Source of the DNA: Clostridiales bacterium
GTDB lineage: Bacteria > Bacillota > Clostridia > Lachnospirales > Lachnospiraceae
Direction: 5' to 3'
NCBI GenBank assembly: GCA_018365455.1
Contig: JAGZJZ010000120.1
Coordinates: 1 to 6,072, forward strand
Length of the DNA stretch: 6,072 bases
Shown here: in pieces, positions 1 to 6,063 of the stretch
How the letters are laid out: every line of letters starts with the position of its first letter
Position numbering within the stretch: position 1 is the stretch's first letter
Position numbers and translations under genes: made by a program
Notes under the pieces: generated by a model
Seen by the model: the letters and a program-made list of their open reading frames with translations, nothing else
Databases searched by the model: none
Told to the model about the DNA's origin: nothing

Positions 1-77
1 ATTCCATAACAACATTTTAAATCAAAAACAGGAGGGACACAACACTTTTCATTACTTGTTTGTGCCTGAGCGAAGCG

Positions 78-83
78 AAAGGA
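78..83 (+). promoter_or_regulatory. Ribosome binding site supporting the ATG at 96
   Basis: AAAGGA lies 12 bases before the ATG at 96 and directly abuts the alternative ATG at 84, so it can only serve the later start. A better Shine-Dalgarno sequence, AGGAGGG at 30-36, is 23 bases before the in-frame TTG at 60. That is too far to use, and it has no obvious gene of its own. Confidence 0.45.
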
Positions 84-95
84 ATGATAAAAAAT

Positions 96-539
96 ATGAT
101 CAGAGAATTTGAAGAAAATGATTTGGAACGGATCATGCAGATCTGGCTGGATACCAATTTAACGGCACATAAATTTATTTCCAGAGATTATTGGGAAGAT
201 CATTTTGACATGGTTCTGGAAAGTCTGCCCGGGGCAGAGATCTATGTATATGAAATTAATGGAAACGTTCTGGGGTTTATCGGTATTCTGGATGGATATA
301 TAGCAGGATTATTTGTGGACGCAAGGGTGCAGTCAAAGGGAATCGGACACAGCCTCCTTACCGTTGCAAAAAATAAATATCCGGTACTGACCCTTCATGT
401 CTACCGAAAAAACGAACGGGCTATTAAATTTTATAAAGACGAAGGATTTGTGGTTGAGGAACGGAAGCAGGATCCCGCAGTAGGAGAAGATGAGTACAAG
501 ATGCTGTACCGGTCCTGTAATGTGGCTGTGGGCGGCTGA
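96..539 (+). CDS. GNAT-family N-acetyltransferase, YjaB/YiaC-like
   Basis: Predicted cytosolic acetyl-CoA-dependent N-acetyltransferase of 147 residues; the acceptor (a protein lysine, amine or small molecule) is unknown. The acetyl-CoA pyrophosphate loop is visible at residues 79-84 (QSKGIG, the Q/R-x-x-G-x-G/A signature) after the beta strand ending in LFVDARV. The C-terminal motif N106-x2-A-x2-FY-x3-GF (106-118) is typical of the family. Length and the N-terminal pattern (IWLDTNLTAHKFI, then a YW pair) resemble E. coli YjaB, also 147 residues from memory. I chose the ATG at 96 because family members begin with MIRxF-like sequence and AAAGGA lies at 78-83, though its 12-base spacing is long. 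A TTG at 60 and an ATG at 84 are in frame but have no well-spaced ribosome binding site. No promoter is clear in the 95 bases upstream, and no terminator follows. There is no evident functional link to the genes downstream. The family call is secure; the subfamily is less so. Confidence 0.9.
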   Translation: MIREFEENDLERIMQIWLDTNLTAHKFISRDYWEDHFDMVLESLPGAEIYVYEINGNVLGFIGILDGYIAGLFVDARVQSKGIGHSLLTVAKNKYPVLTLHVYRKNERAIKFYKDEGFVVEERKQDPAVGEDEYKMLYRSCNVAVGG

Positions 540-555
540 AGTCCGATAAATCCGG

Positions 556-584
556 TTGACTTTGGGAATTCATCATAATACAAT
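556..584 (+). promoter_or_regulatory. Sigma-A promoter for the AraC-family regulator
   Basis: TTGACT at 556-561 and TACAAT at 579-584 are separated by exactly 17 bases. Each hexamer differs from the sigma-A consensus at one position. Transcription would start near 591, giving a leader of about 30 bases before the regulator's ATG at 623. The promoter begins 17 bases after the acetyltransferase stop codon, so the regulator probably has its own transcript, although no terminator stops read-through from upstream. A short odd-centred palindrome (GCCACTGGC, 595-603) sits in the leader; its meaning is unknown. Confidence 0.7.
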
Positions 585-608
585 ACAGGAAAAGCCACTG
601 GCGGCAGT

Positions 609-614
609 AAAGGA
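609..614 (+). promoter_or_regulatory. Ribosome binding site fixing the regulator start at 623
   Basis: AAAGGA is 8 bases before the ATG at 623, a standard spacing. The in-frame ATG at 614 overlaps this site and has no ribosome binding site of its own, so 623 is preferred. Confidence 0.65.
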
Positions 615-622
615 TGAGGATC

Positions 623-1822
623 ATGAAACGGCAGAATGACTGGTATACCGGTATTAATTATTATGATAATTACAAAGAAAAAGAGATTCAGATTGAAAAG
701 AAAAAGTTTGCAGTGCCGTTGGAGCAGCATATACACGAACAGGTGGAAATTATATATGTGCTCTCCGGGGATGGAGTCATACGGGTAAATGGATGTGATT
801 ATCCGGCGAAAGAAGGCTCCTTCTTCTGTCTTTATTCCCATCACTTTTATGGGATACATACGATTAAAAAAGAGATAGAAGCGGTAGTTGTCAAATTCTA
901 TATTGGACTATTTATGTATATGTGCTGGGAAAAGCATCCCAGAAATGCCAATGCCAAGCTTGTTTATGATACCTGCCCCATGGCGCAATTGCAGGGAGGG
1001 CAGAAATCCAGGGTTGAGGCGCTGGTGCTTGATCTTTTGCAGGAAAAGAAAGAGCAGCGGTTTGGCAGTAAAAACATGATTTTGTATCAAACATTGGAGT
1101 TACACAATTATTTTTGCCGTTATGCCTATGAAAACATCGGTAAAAGTAAAAAGGAAGACAATGCAGTATGGAATGTGATTCAGAAAGTGGCGCTGGCTGG
1201 AGGAGAACATCTGGGTTTGAATGAGCTGGCACTGGAAATGGGGTGCTCGCCCAAGGCTCTGAACCAAAGAGTCAAAAATGCATGCGGCTGCACTTACTTT
1301 CAGCTTCAGCAGTATGGAAAAATAATCAATGCCTGCGCGCTGCTGCACTTTCCGGAACTTACGATGGAATATGTGAGCGGATTGCTGGGATTTCCGTCTG
1401 TTCCCGCTTTTTACCGGGTATTTGAACAGCATTGCAATATGACACCCAGGGAATACCAGAAAGAATGCATTGGCAATGGAAAAATGGAAATGGAAGGTGC
1501 CGGAATCGGTATGCAGTTCCTGCAGTATCTTCATCTTAATTTCATGAAGGAAATAAAAATAGAGAAAATCAGTGAGGAATTCTGCCTGAAACCATATACC
1601 GTGAAACAAATTTTTCAAAATGTATTCGGCACGGATTTCCAAAGTATCTTAAATGAAATCAGGGTCTGTTATGCAGCAGCATTTTTGCGCAGTACAAATT
1701 TAAGTGTACTGGAAATCTCGGTACGCTGTGGATTTGAATCCCTGTCTACATTTCAAAGATCATTTCAGGAGTGGATGAACCAGTCGGCTTCTCAGTACCG
1801 CAGGTCATTTCATGGGGAATAA
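623..1822 (+). CDS. AraC-family transcriptional regulator with cupin sensor and two tandem AraC DNA-binding domains
   Basis: Predicted cytosolic one-component regulator of 399 residues. Residues about 28-95 form an AraC-type cupin: HIHEQVEIIYVLSGDG at 36-51 is the usual H-x-H-x2-E-[IL]-x-Y-[VI]-x-x-G strand pattern, and G65SFF is the turn before the last strands. A helical linker follows (about 125-172). Two complete AraC/XylS DNA-binding domains then occur in series, at about 180-282 and 296-396. In the first, LNELALEMGCSPKALNQRV is the first helix-turn-helix, and the region from IINACALL to MTPREYQ is the second half with its signature. In the second, IEKISEEFCLKPYTVKQIF is the first helix-turn-helix, and the region from RVCYAAAFL through RCGFESLSTFQRSFQEW to SQYRRSF carries the signature. 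Ordinary family members are about 280-300 residues with a single such domain, so this one is about 100 residues longer through duplication. The gene is co-directional with, and 108 bp upstream of, the two reductases, making it their likely ligand-responsive regulator. Ligand and operator are unknown. Confidence 0.9.
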   Translation: MKRQNDWYTGINYYDNYKEKEIQIEKKKFAVPLEQHIHEQVEIIYVLSGDGVIRVNGCDYPAKEGSFFCLYSHHFYGIHTIKKEIEAVVVKFYIGLFMYMCWEKHPRNANAKLVYDTCPMAQLQGGQKSRVEALVLDLLQEKKEQRFGSKNMILYQTLELHNYFCRYAYENIGKSKKEDNAVWNVIQKVALAGGEHLGLNELALEMGCSPKALNQRVKNACGCTYFQLQQYGKIINACALLHFPELTMEYVSGLLGFPSVPAFYRVFEQHCNMTPREYQKECIGNGKMEMEGAGIGMQFLQYLHLNFMKEIKIEKISEEFCLKPYTVKQIFQNVFGTDFQSILNEIRVCYAAAFLRSTNLSVLEISVRCGFESLSTFQRSFQEWMNQSASQYRRSFHGE

Positions 1823-1871
1823 ATGAGAAGAAAACTAATGTTTTTGAATATATTAATCTATCTAAAATCGC

Positions 1872-1877
1872 TATAAT
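1872..1877 (+). promoter_or_regulatory. -10 box of the probable reductase-operon promoter
   Basis: TATAAT is a perfect sigma-A -10 box 54 bases before the reductase start. The hexamer at the ideal -35 position (1849-1854, TATATT) does not resemble TTGACA, and the nearest candidate, TTGAAT at 1844-1849, has a 22-base spacer. A good -10 with a missing -35 is the pattern of promoters that need an activator, which fits an AraC-family protein encoded next door. A start of transcription near 1884 would put the 1888-1904 inverted repeat at the very 5' end of the mRNA. The element is visible; activator dependence is inferred. Confidence 0.45.
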
Positions 1878-1887
1878 GTAAGAAAAG

Positions 1888-1904
1888 AGCAGTATAAAAC
1901 TGCT
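1888..1904 (+). repeat. Inverted repeat (6-bp arms, 5-base loop) in the operon leader
   Basis: AGCAGT at 1888-1893 and ACTGCT at 1899-1904 are perfect inverted copies around ATAAA. This could be an operator half-site pair just downstream of the promoter, or a 5'-end hairpin in the mRNA. It has no T-run directly after it, so it is not an intrinsic terminator for the regulator gene. Confidence 0.45.
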
Positions 1905-1915
1905 ACTTCCGGACA

Positions 1916-1920
1916 GGAGG
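1916..1920 (+). promoter_or_regulatory. Ribosome binding site of the BaiCD-like gene, within a possible small hairpin
   Basis: GGAGG, preceded by A, is 10 bases before the ATG at 1931 and fixes that start. It can pair with CTTCC at 1906-1910 across a GGACA loop (five pairs, one of them G-U). CGG and seven Ts then run straight into the ATG. The ribosome binding site assignment is firm; the hairpin is short and its effect is speculative. Confidence 0.75.
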
Positions 1921-1930
1921 CGGTTTTTTT

Positions 1931-3862
1931 ATGTTTGAAAAATTATTCAGCCCGATTAAAATAAGGGGCATGGAACTGGAGAATCGAATTGTTATGCCTG
2001 CAATGGGCACAAGGATGGCAAATGAAAAAAGTGAGGTCACTCAGCGGCTCATTGATTATCATGAGGCAAGGGCAAAAGGTGGATGCGGACTTAATATCGT
2101 AGAGGTGGCGGCAGTACATACGCCAAGTGCGCCGGCACATTTTGTGTCTGTCAGTGAAGATTCTTATATCGAGGGGCATCAAAGGCTGACTGATGCCATA
2201 CACAGTGCAGGAGGCAGGGCAGGCATCCAGCTGTGGCAGGGTTCGATTGCTACGGTAATGGATCCAAAGGCTAAGATGCTGGTGGTAAATGAAATGAATT
2301 TCGGAGCCTATACACTTCCTGCAATTGAAAAAGAAGAGATCGAAGAAGTAGTTGCCTGTTATGGAAAAGCAGCCCGCAGATGTGTAACAGCAGGTTATGA
2401 CTGCATTGAGTTTCATTGTGCGCACAATTATCTACCCCATTCTTTCTTAAGCGCAGGGCTGAATCACAGAACAGATGAATATGGCGGAAGCTTTGAGAAT
2501 CGGGCACGGTTCCCGCTGGAATGTATCCGGGCGATCCGTGAAAATATACCGGAGGATATGCCGCTGTTTATGAGAATTGATGCCCATGATGATTATCTGC
2601 CACAGGGTCTTACCATAGAAGAGGTGATACGGTTCTGCAAGCTGGCGGGTGAGGAAGGCGTGGATGTTCTGGACGTTTCCAGAGGAAATATTATAACAGC
2701 AGCGTCACTGTATGAGGTACCGCCCATTGATGTGCCAAATGGCTTTAATGTGGAAAATGCCAATCGAATCCGCCGGGAAACAGGGATGATTACCATTGCA
2801 GTAGGAAGAATTAACACAGCGCAAATGGCAGAGGATATCCTTGACCAGGAGAAAGCGGATCTGATTGTTATGGGAAGGGCGCAGCTGGCTGATCCGGAAT
2901 TTGCAAATAAGGCAAAAGAAGGGAGAGTCAGGGATATTATCCACTGCGTAGGCTGCGACCAGGGATGCTATGATGGTTTTTGCGATCTGGCTAATCGTCC
3001 TTTCATCACATGTATGAGAAATCCTGCATTGGGTCACGAAAAGGAGCACAGGTTAGAAAAAACGGCAAGCCCCGGAAAGGTTTTAATAGCCGGAGGAGGA
3101 ATGGCGGGAATGGAAGCTGCCATGATATTGAAAGAGCGGGGACATATACCGGAAATTTTTGAATCCGGCGATCATTTGGGCGGACAGTTCATCACAGCCG
3201 GGGAAGCCCCGGGTAAGGCTGAAATGAAAGCGGCTGCAGTTTCATTTGCAGAACAGGTGGAAAGAGCAGGTATTCCGGTACATTACGGCATAGAAGCAAC
3301 ACCTGAATTAATCCAAAAAGAGATGCCGGCTGCGGTGATTCTGGCAATCGGATCATCACCCATTGTTCTGAAACTGGAAGGCATAGAGAATCTGCCTGTT
3401 TATGAGGCACATGAAGTACTGGATGGCAGAGCGGTTCCCCAAGGAGAGATCTGCGTAATCGGCGGAGGGCTGGTAGGGCTTGAGACGGCAGACGCGTTAG
3501 CTTCGGCGGGCCATAAGGTTAAAGTAGTGGAAATGAAAGAAACAGCCGGAGAAGATCTGGGGAGTCTTAGAAAAATTGCAGTCATGCAGAAAATGCAAAG
3601 TCTGGGTGTTGAGATTATAACAAAAGCTGTGTGTAAAGCCATCTGCGGCAAGGGGGTAGTAACGTGTCAGGAAGAACGGGAAACGGTGGTAACTTGTGAC
3701 AGTGTAGTAATTGCAGTGGGATCCAGGGCGAATGACAGTACGAAACTGGTGACAGTCTGCGAGGAACTAAAAATCCCGTATTATATCATCGGGGATGCAA
3801 AAAAGGCGAGGCGTGCATTAGATGCAATTGCAGAGGGATACGAAGCAGCCCGCAGTATCTGA
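1931..3862 (+). CDS. BaiCD-like NADH:flavin oxidoreductase (FMN / 4Fe-4S / FAD ene-reductase)
   Basis: Predicted cytosolic flavoenzyme of 643 residues that should pass electrons from NAD(P)H through FAD and an iron-sulfur cluster to FMN, reducing a C=C bond conjugated to a carbonyl. Residues 1-370 are the Old Yellow Enzyme barrel: LFSPIKIRGMELENRIVMPAM start, FMN-loop Q100, H162-x2-H-x-Y167 with the probable proton-donor tyrosine, RTDEYGGSFENR at 180-191, R215, VGRINT at 291-296 and GRAQLADPEF at 315-324. Cluster cysteines are C339, C342, C346 and C361. FAD and NAD(P) folds begin at GGGMAG (388-393) and GGGLVG (511-516), and GDA (621-623) closes the FAD domain. E534 at the end of the second strand suggests NADH. 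From memory, the order, the length (about 639 in BaiCD) and segments such as DVSRGN, YEVPP and HCVGCDQGCYD match C. scindens BaiCD, the 3-oxo-delta4 bile-acid-CoA oxidoreductase, more than E. coli dienoyl-CoA reductase. The DCR active-site histidine region is replaced by SRGN. An oddity is QLWQG at 100-104, where the family usually has His at 103. The substrate is inferred only. Confidence 0.9.
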   Translation: MFEKLFSPIKIRGMELENRIVMPAMGTRMANEKSEVTQRLIDYHEARAKGGCGLNIVEVAAVHTPSAPAHFVSVSEDSYIEGHQRLTDAIHSAGGRAGIQLWQGSIATVMDPKAKMLVVNEMNFGAYTLPAIEKEEIEEVVACYGKAARRCVTAGYDCIEFHCAHNYLPHSFLSAGLNHRTDEYGGSFENRARFPLECIRAIRENIPEDMPLFMRIDAHDDYLPQGLTIEEVIRFCKLAGEEGVDVLDVSRGNIITAASLYEVPPIDVPNGFNVENANRIRRETGMITIAVGRINTAQMAEDILDQEKADLIVMGRAQLADPEFANKAKEGRVRDIIHCVGCDQGCYDGFCDLANRPFITCMRNPALGHEKEHRLEKTASPGKVLIAGGGMAGMEAAMILKERGHIPEIFESGDHLGGQFITAGEAPGKAEMKAAAVSFAEQVERAGIPVHYGIEATPELIQKEMPAAVILAIGSSPIVLKLEGIENLPVYEAHEVLDGRAVPQGEICVIGGGLVGLETADALASAGHKVKVVEMKETAGEDLGSLRKIAVMQKMQSLGVEIITKAVCKAICGKGVVTCQEERETVVTCDSVVIAVGSRANDSTKLVTVCEELKIPYYIIGDAKKARRALDAIAEGYEAARSI

Positions 3863-3920
3863 CAGGAACCGGCAGCAGAGGATATAAAATCATCATCTTA
3901 GAAAGTTACATGTTTTTTTC

Positions 3921-3944
3921 GTGAAAGCATCTATTTTTTTTCAC
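3921..3944 (+). repeat. Inverted repeat between the two reductase genes
   Basis: GTGAAA at 3921-3926 and TTTCAC at 3939-3944 are perfect 6-base inverted copies with a 12-base, T-rich centre. The Ts (3933-3941) partly form the second arm, so this is not a normal terminator. The gap from 3863 to 3970 otherwise shows no gene and no convincing promoter; a TATAAA near 3881 lacks a matching -35. Possible roles are an RNA-processing hairpin or a regulator half-site pair. Confidence 0.35.
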
Positions 3945-3953
3945 ATTTGTTTT

Positions 3954-3962
3954 GGAAAGGGG
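3954..3962 (+). promoter_or_regulatory. Ribosome binding site fixing the BaiH-like start at 3971
   Basis: GGAAAGGGG ends 8 bases before the ATG at 3971. An in-frame TTG at 3947 lies upstream of this site and would add eight residues (MFWKGAVR) that have no counterpart in the family, so 3971 is preferred. Confidence 0.7.
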
Positions 3963-3970
3963 CGGTTAGG

Positions 3971-5914
3971 ATGAATTCAAAATTATTTGAAGAATTACAA
4001 ATTGGAACAATGAAGCTGAAAAACAGAACCTTTATGGCACCCATGTCTCTGGGATATGAAAGCCAGGATGGAACCGTAAATGAGAGAATGCAGGAATACT
4101 GGCTGGCAAGGGCAAAAGGAGGTACCGGATGTATTATCCTGGATGCTTTGTCCGTGGATCCGGGTGTTCCCTATCTGGGCAATACCCTGTGCTTTCGAAA
4201 TGAGGAAAGTATCGCATCTTATAAGCAGTTTACAGATAAAATTCATGCTTATGGTACCAGGATTATTCCACAGATCACACATCCGGGACCGGAAAGTGTC
4301 AGCGCATTTTTTGGTGCACCACCTAAGGCAAGCAGTGTGTATATCAACTCGATGGGGCAAAAGACAAGGGCACTTGCAATAGAAGAAATTCCCGAAATCA
4401 TTGCACAATATGCGCAGACCTCCTATCAGGCAAAGCAGGCGGGTTTCGATGGTATTGAGCTGCACTGCGCCCATGCATATATGCTGCTTGGATCCTTTCT
4501 GTCTCCAATGAGGAATAAGCGTACAGATCGTTATGGCGGTTCACTGGATAACAGAGCGAGACTGCTTTTTGAAGTAATCGATGCAATCAAAGCAAAGTGT
4601 GGTTCGGATTTCCCAATTGTGCTCAGAATCAGCGGCAGTGAGCGAGACGAACAGGGAAATACTATCGAAGATATAAAATATCTGGTTCCCCGGTTAATTG
4701 CCCACGGAATAGATGCATTCGAGGTGAGCGGGGGGACGCAGTATGAACGCTGCAATAAAATTATTCCCTGTCATGGAGAACGAATGGGGGTAAATGTACC
4801 GGAGGCGCGGGAAATCAAAAAAGTATCAACGGTGCCCGTGCTAGTTGTAGGGAAGATAAATGATCCAGCCTATGCAAGGTATCTTACGGACAGCGGTCAG
4901 GCGGATGGTGTGGTAATCGGCAGGGCACTTTTATCAGATCCGGAGTTCGTGAACAAAGCCAGAGAGGGACGGACAGAAGAAATTGCTCCATGTGCGGCCT
5001 GCGGGATCGGGTGCATCGGAGAACAGACAAAGAGGAGACCGGCATCCTGCGTCATTAACCCGGCACTGGGCAGGGAAGCTGAGATGGAGCTGCTTCCCGC
5101 AAAAGAACCGAAAAAGGTCGCGGTAGCCGGAGGAGGTATCGGAGGTATGGCAAGTGCAAGGGCATTTGCGCTACGCGGTCATCAGGTAACTTTGTTTGAA
5201 GAAAGCGGCAGACTGGGCGGACAGATGAATGCAGCCTGCATCCCGCCGCACAAACAGGAACTCAGCAGATGGATTGTATATCTTCAAAATGAAATTGCCC
5301 GTCTTGGGATTCCGGTCAAACACGGAGTCCATGTAACAAAAGAAACATTAGAGGAATACAAACCTGATATTGTAATAATAGCAACCGGAGCAAAGGAAAT
5401 AATCCCTCCAATCCCCGGAGTTGAAAAAGAAACGGCAATCACGGCACAAAAAGTGCTGAATAATGATGTTCCGGTTATTGGCGGCAAGGTACTGGTAGTT
5501 GGCGGCGGCATGGTAGGATGTGAAGTGTGCGAACATCTGATGCATCAAAAGAGAGGTACACTAAGCGTCACAATGATTGAAATGGCAGATACAATTGGAG
5601 CAGGAATGGTACCGAATAATCAACTTCCAACGATGAACCGTCTTCACCATCTTGGTATAAAAATGATGACAGGCACTAAATTATTGTCGGTAAATGGAAA
5701 CGAGGCAGAAGTGGAATCGCCGTCAGGTATAGAAACTATGGCTGGATTTACCCACATCGTATATGCCTGTGGTTCCAGAGCTGAAAATAAACTGTATGAA
5801 GAAGTAAAGAATTCCTTTGGAAAGGTAATCTGCATCGGTGATGCAAAAGGAGCAAGACAGGCGTTAGAGGCAGTCCGGGAAGGGTGGGAGGCTGCGTTAG
5901 AGGCCGTACTGTAG
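3971..5914 (+). CDS. BaiH-like NADH:flavin oxidoreductase (FMN / 4Fe-4S / FAD ene-reductase)
   Basis: Predicted cytosolic flavoenzyme of 647 residues with the same three-part build as its upstream neighbour but from a different subfamily. The barrel (1-365) has KLFEELQIGTMKLKNR, the FMN loop QITHPGPESV (101-110), H165-x2-H-x-Y170 with the likely proton-donor tyrosine, RNKRTDRYGGSLDNRAR (181-197), R219, VSGGTQYE (252-259), VGKINDPAYA (293-302) and GRALLSDPEF (317-326). The cluster ligands C341-x2-C344-x3-C348-x11-C360 keep exactly the spacing of E. coli 2,4-dienoyl-CoA reductase. FAD and NAD(P) folds start at GGGIGG (387-392) and GGGMVG (511-516), and GDA is at 623-625. E537 suggests NADH. From memory, HPGPESV, LHCAHAYML-GSFLSP-RNKR, SGGTQYE and the following IIP segment are shared with C. 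scindens BaiH (about 661 residues), which reduces the delta6 bond of a 3-oxo-4,6-diene bile-acid intermediate. The last 17 residues contain ALEAV twice. It lies 108 bp after the BaiCD-like gene with no terminator between them, so the two are probably co-transcribed. Substrate and direction of reaction are inferred. Confidence 0.9.
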   Translation: MNSKLFEELQIGTMKLKNRTFMAPMSLGYESQDGTVNERMQEYWLARAKGGTGCIILDALSVDPGVPYLGNTLCFRNEESIASYKQFTDKIHAYGTRIIPQITHPGPESVSAFFGAPPKASSVYINSMGQKTRALAIEEIPEIIAQYAQTSYQAKQAGFDGIELHCAHAYMLLGSFLSPMRNKRTDRYGGSLDNRARLLFEVIDAIKAKCGSDFPIVLRISGSERDEQGNTIEDIKYLVPRLIAHGIDAFEVSGGTQYERCNKIIPCHGERMGVNVPEAREIKKVSTVPVLVVGKINDPAYARYLTDSGQADGVVIGRALLSDPEFVNKAREGRTEEIAPCAACGIGCIGEQTKRRPASCVINPALGREAEMELLPAKEPKKVAVAGGGIGGMASARAFALRGHQVTLFEESGRLGGQMNAACIPPHKQELSRWIVYLQNEIARLGIPVKHGVHVTKETLEEYKPDIVIIATGAKEIIPPIPGVEKETAITAQKVLNNDVPVIGGKVLVVGGGMVGCEVCEHLMHQKRGTLSVTMIEMADTIGAGMVPNNQLPTMNRLHHLGIKMMTGTKLLSVNGNEAEVESPSGIETMAGFTHIVYACGSRAENKLYEEVKNSFGKVICIGDAKGARQALEAVREGWEAALEAVL

Positions 5915-6063
5915 GCGTTAGGGTGAAAGTGTGCTTAGAAGGAGAAATGAATATTTAAATATTTCGTTTGCAAGCTAGCGTAAAATTTTTGTAGGATATA
6001 AGAAAAAGAAGAGAACACCAACTTTGTGTTAAAATATATTAGGTGCTCAAGCCAAATATATAA

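Noticed and set aside
30..58. Strong AGGAGGG at 30-36 suggesting a small gene, such as the 18-codon frame from TTG at 56
   Set aside because: The nearest possible starts are about 20 or more bases away and the frame is very short with no recognisable product. It may be the remains of an upstream gene's leader.
60..95. TTG at 60 or ATG at 84 as the acetyltransferase start
   Set aside because: Neither has a properly spaced ribosome binding site, and the added residues do not fit the family N-terminus; ATG 96 gives the usual 147-residue length.
1931..3862. The first reductase as a classical 2,4-dienoyl-CoA reductase (fadH) of fatty-acid oxidation
   Set aside because: The substrate-side motifs (SRGN, YEVPP) and the altered cluster loop match BaiCD better, no fatty-acid genes are nearby, and the DCR active-site histidine segment is absent.
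2271..5835. Long open frames on the minus strand and in alternative frames inside the reductase genes
   Set aside because: They lack ribosome binding sites and recognisable domains and lie entirely within well-supported + strand genes.
5947..5958. AAGGAG followed by an ATG at 5947, looking like a new gene start
   Set aside because: The frame stops after three codons (Met-Asn-Ile).
5965..5990. Intrinsic terminator after the BaiH-like gene (TTTGC, loop, GCGTAAA, then five Ts)
   Set aside because: Only two strong base pairs plus wobbles or bulges can form; the stem is too weak to call a terminator.
5991..6060. A promoter before the window end from the TATAAG or TATATT elements
   Set aside because: No -35 hexamer lies at 16-18 bases from any of these AT-rich hexamers.
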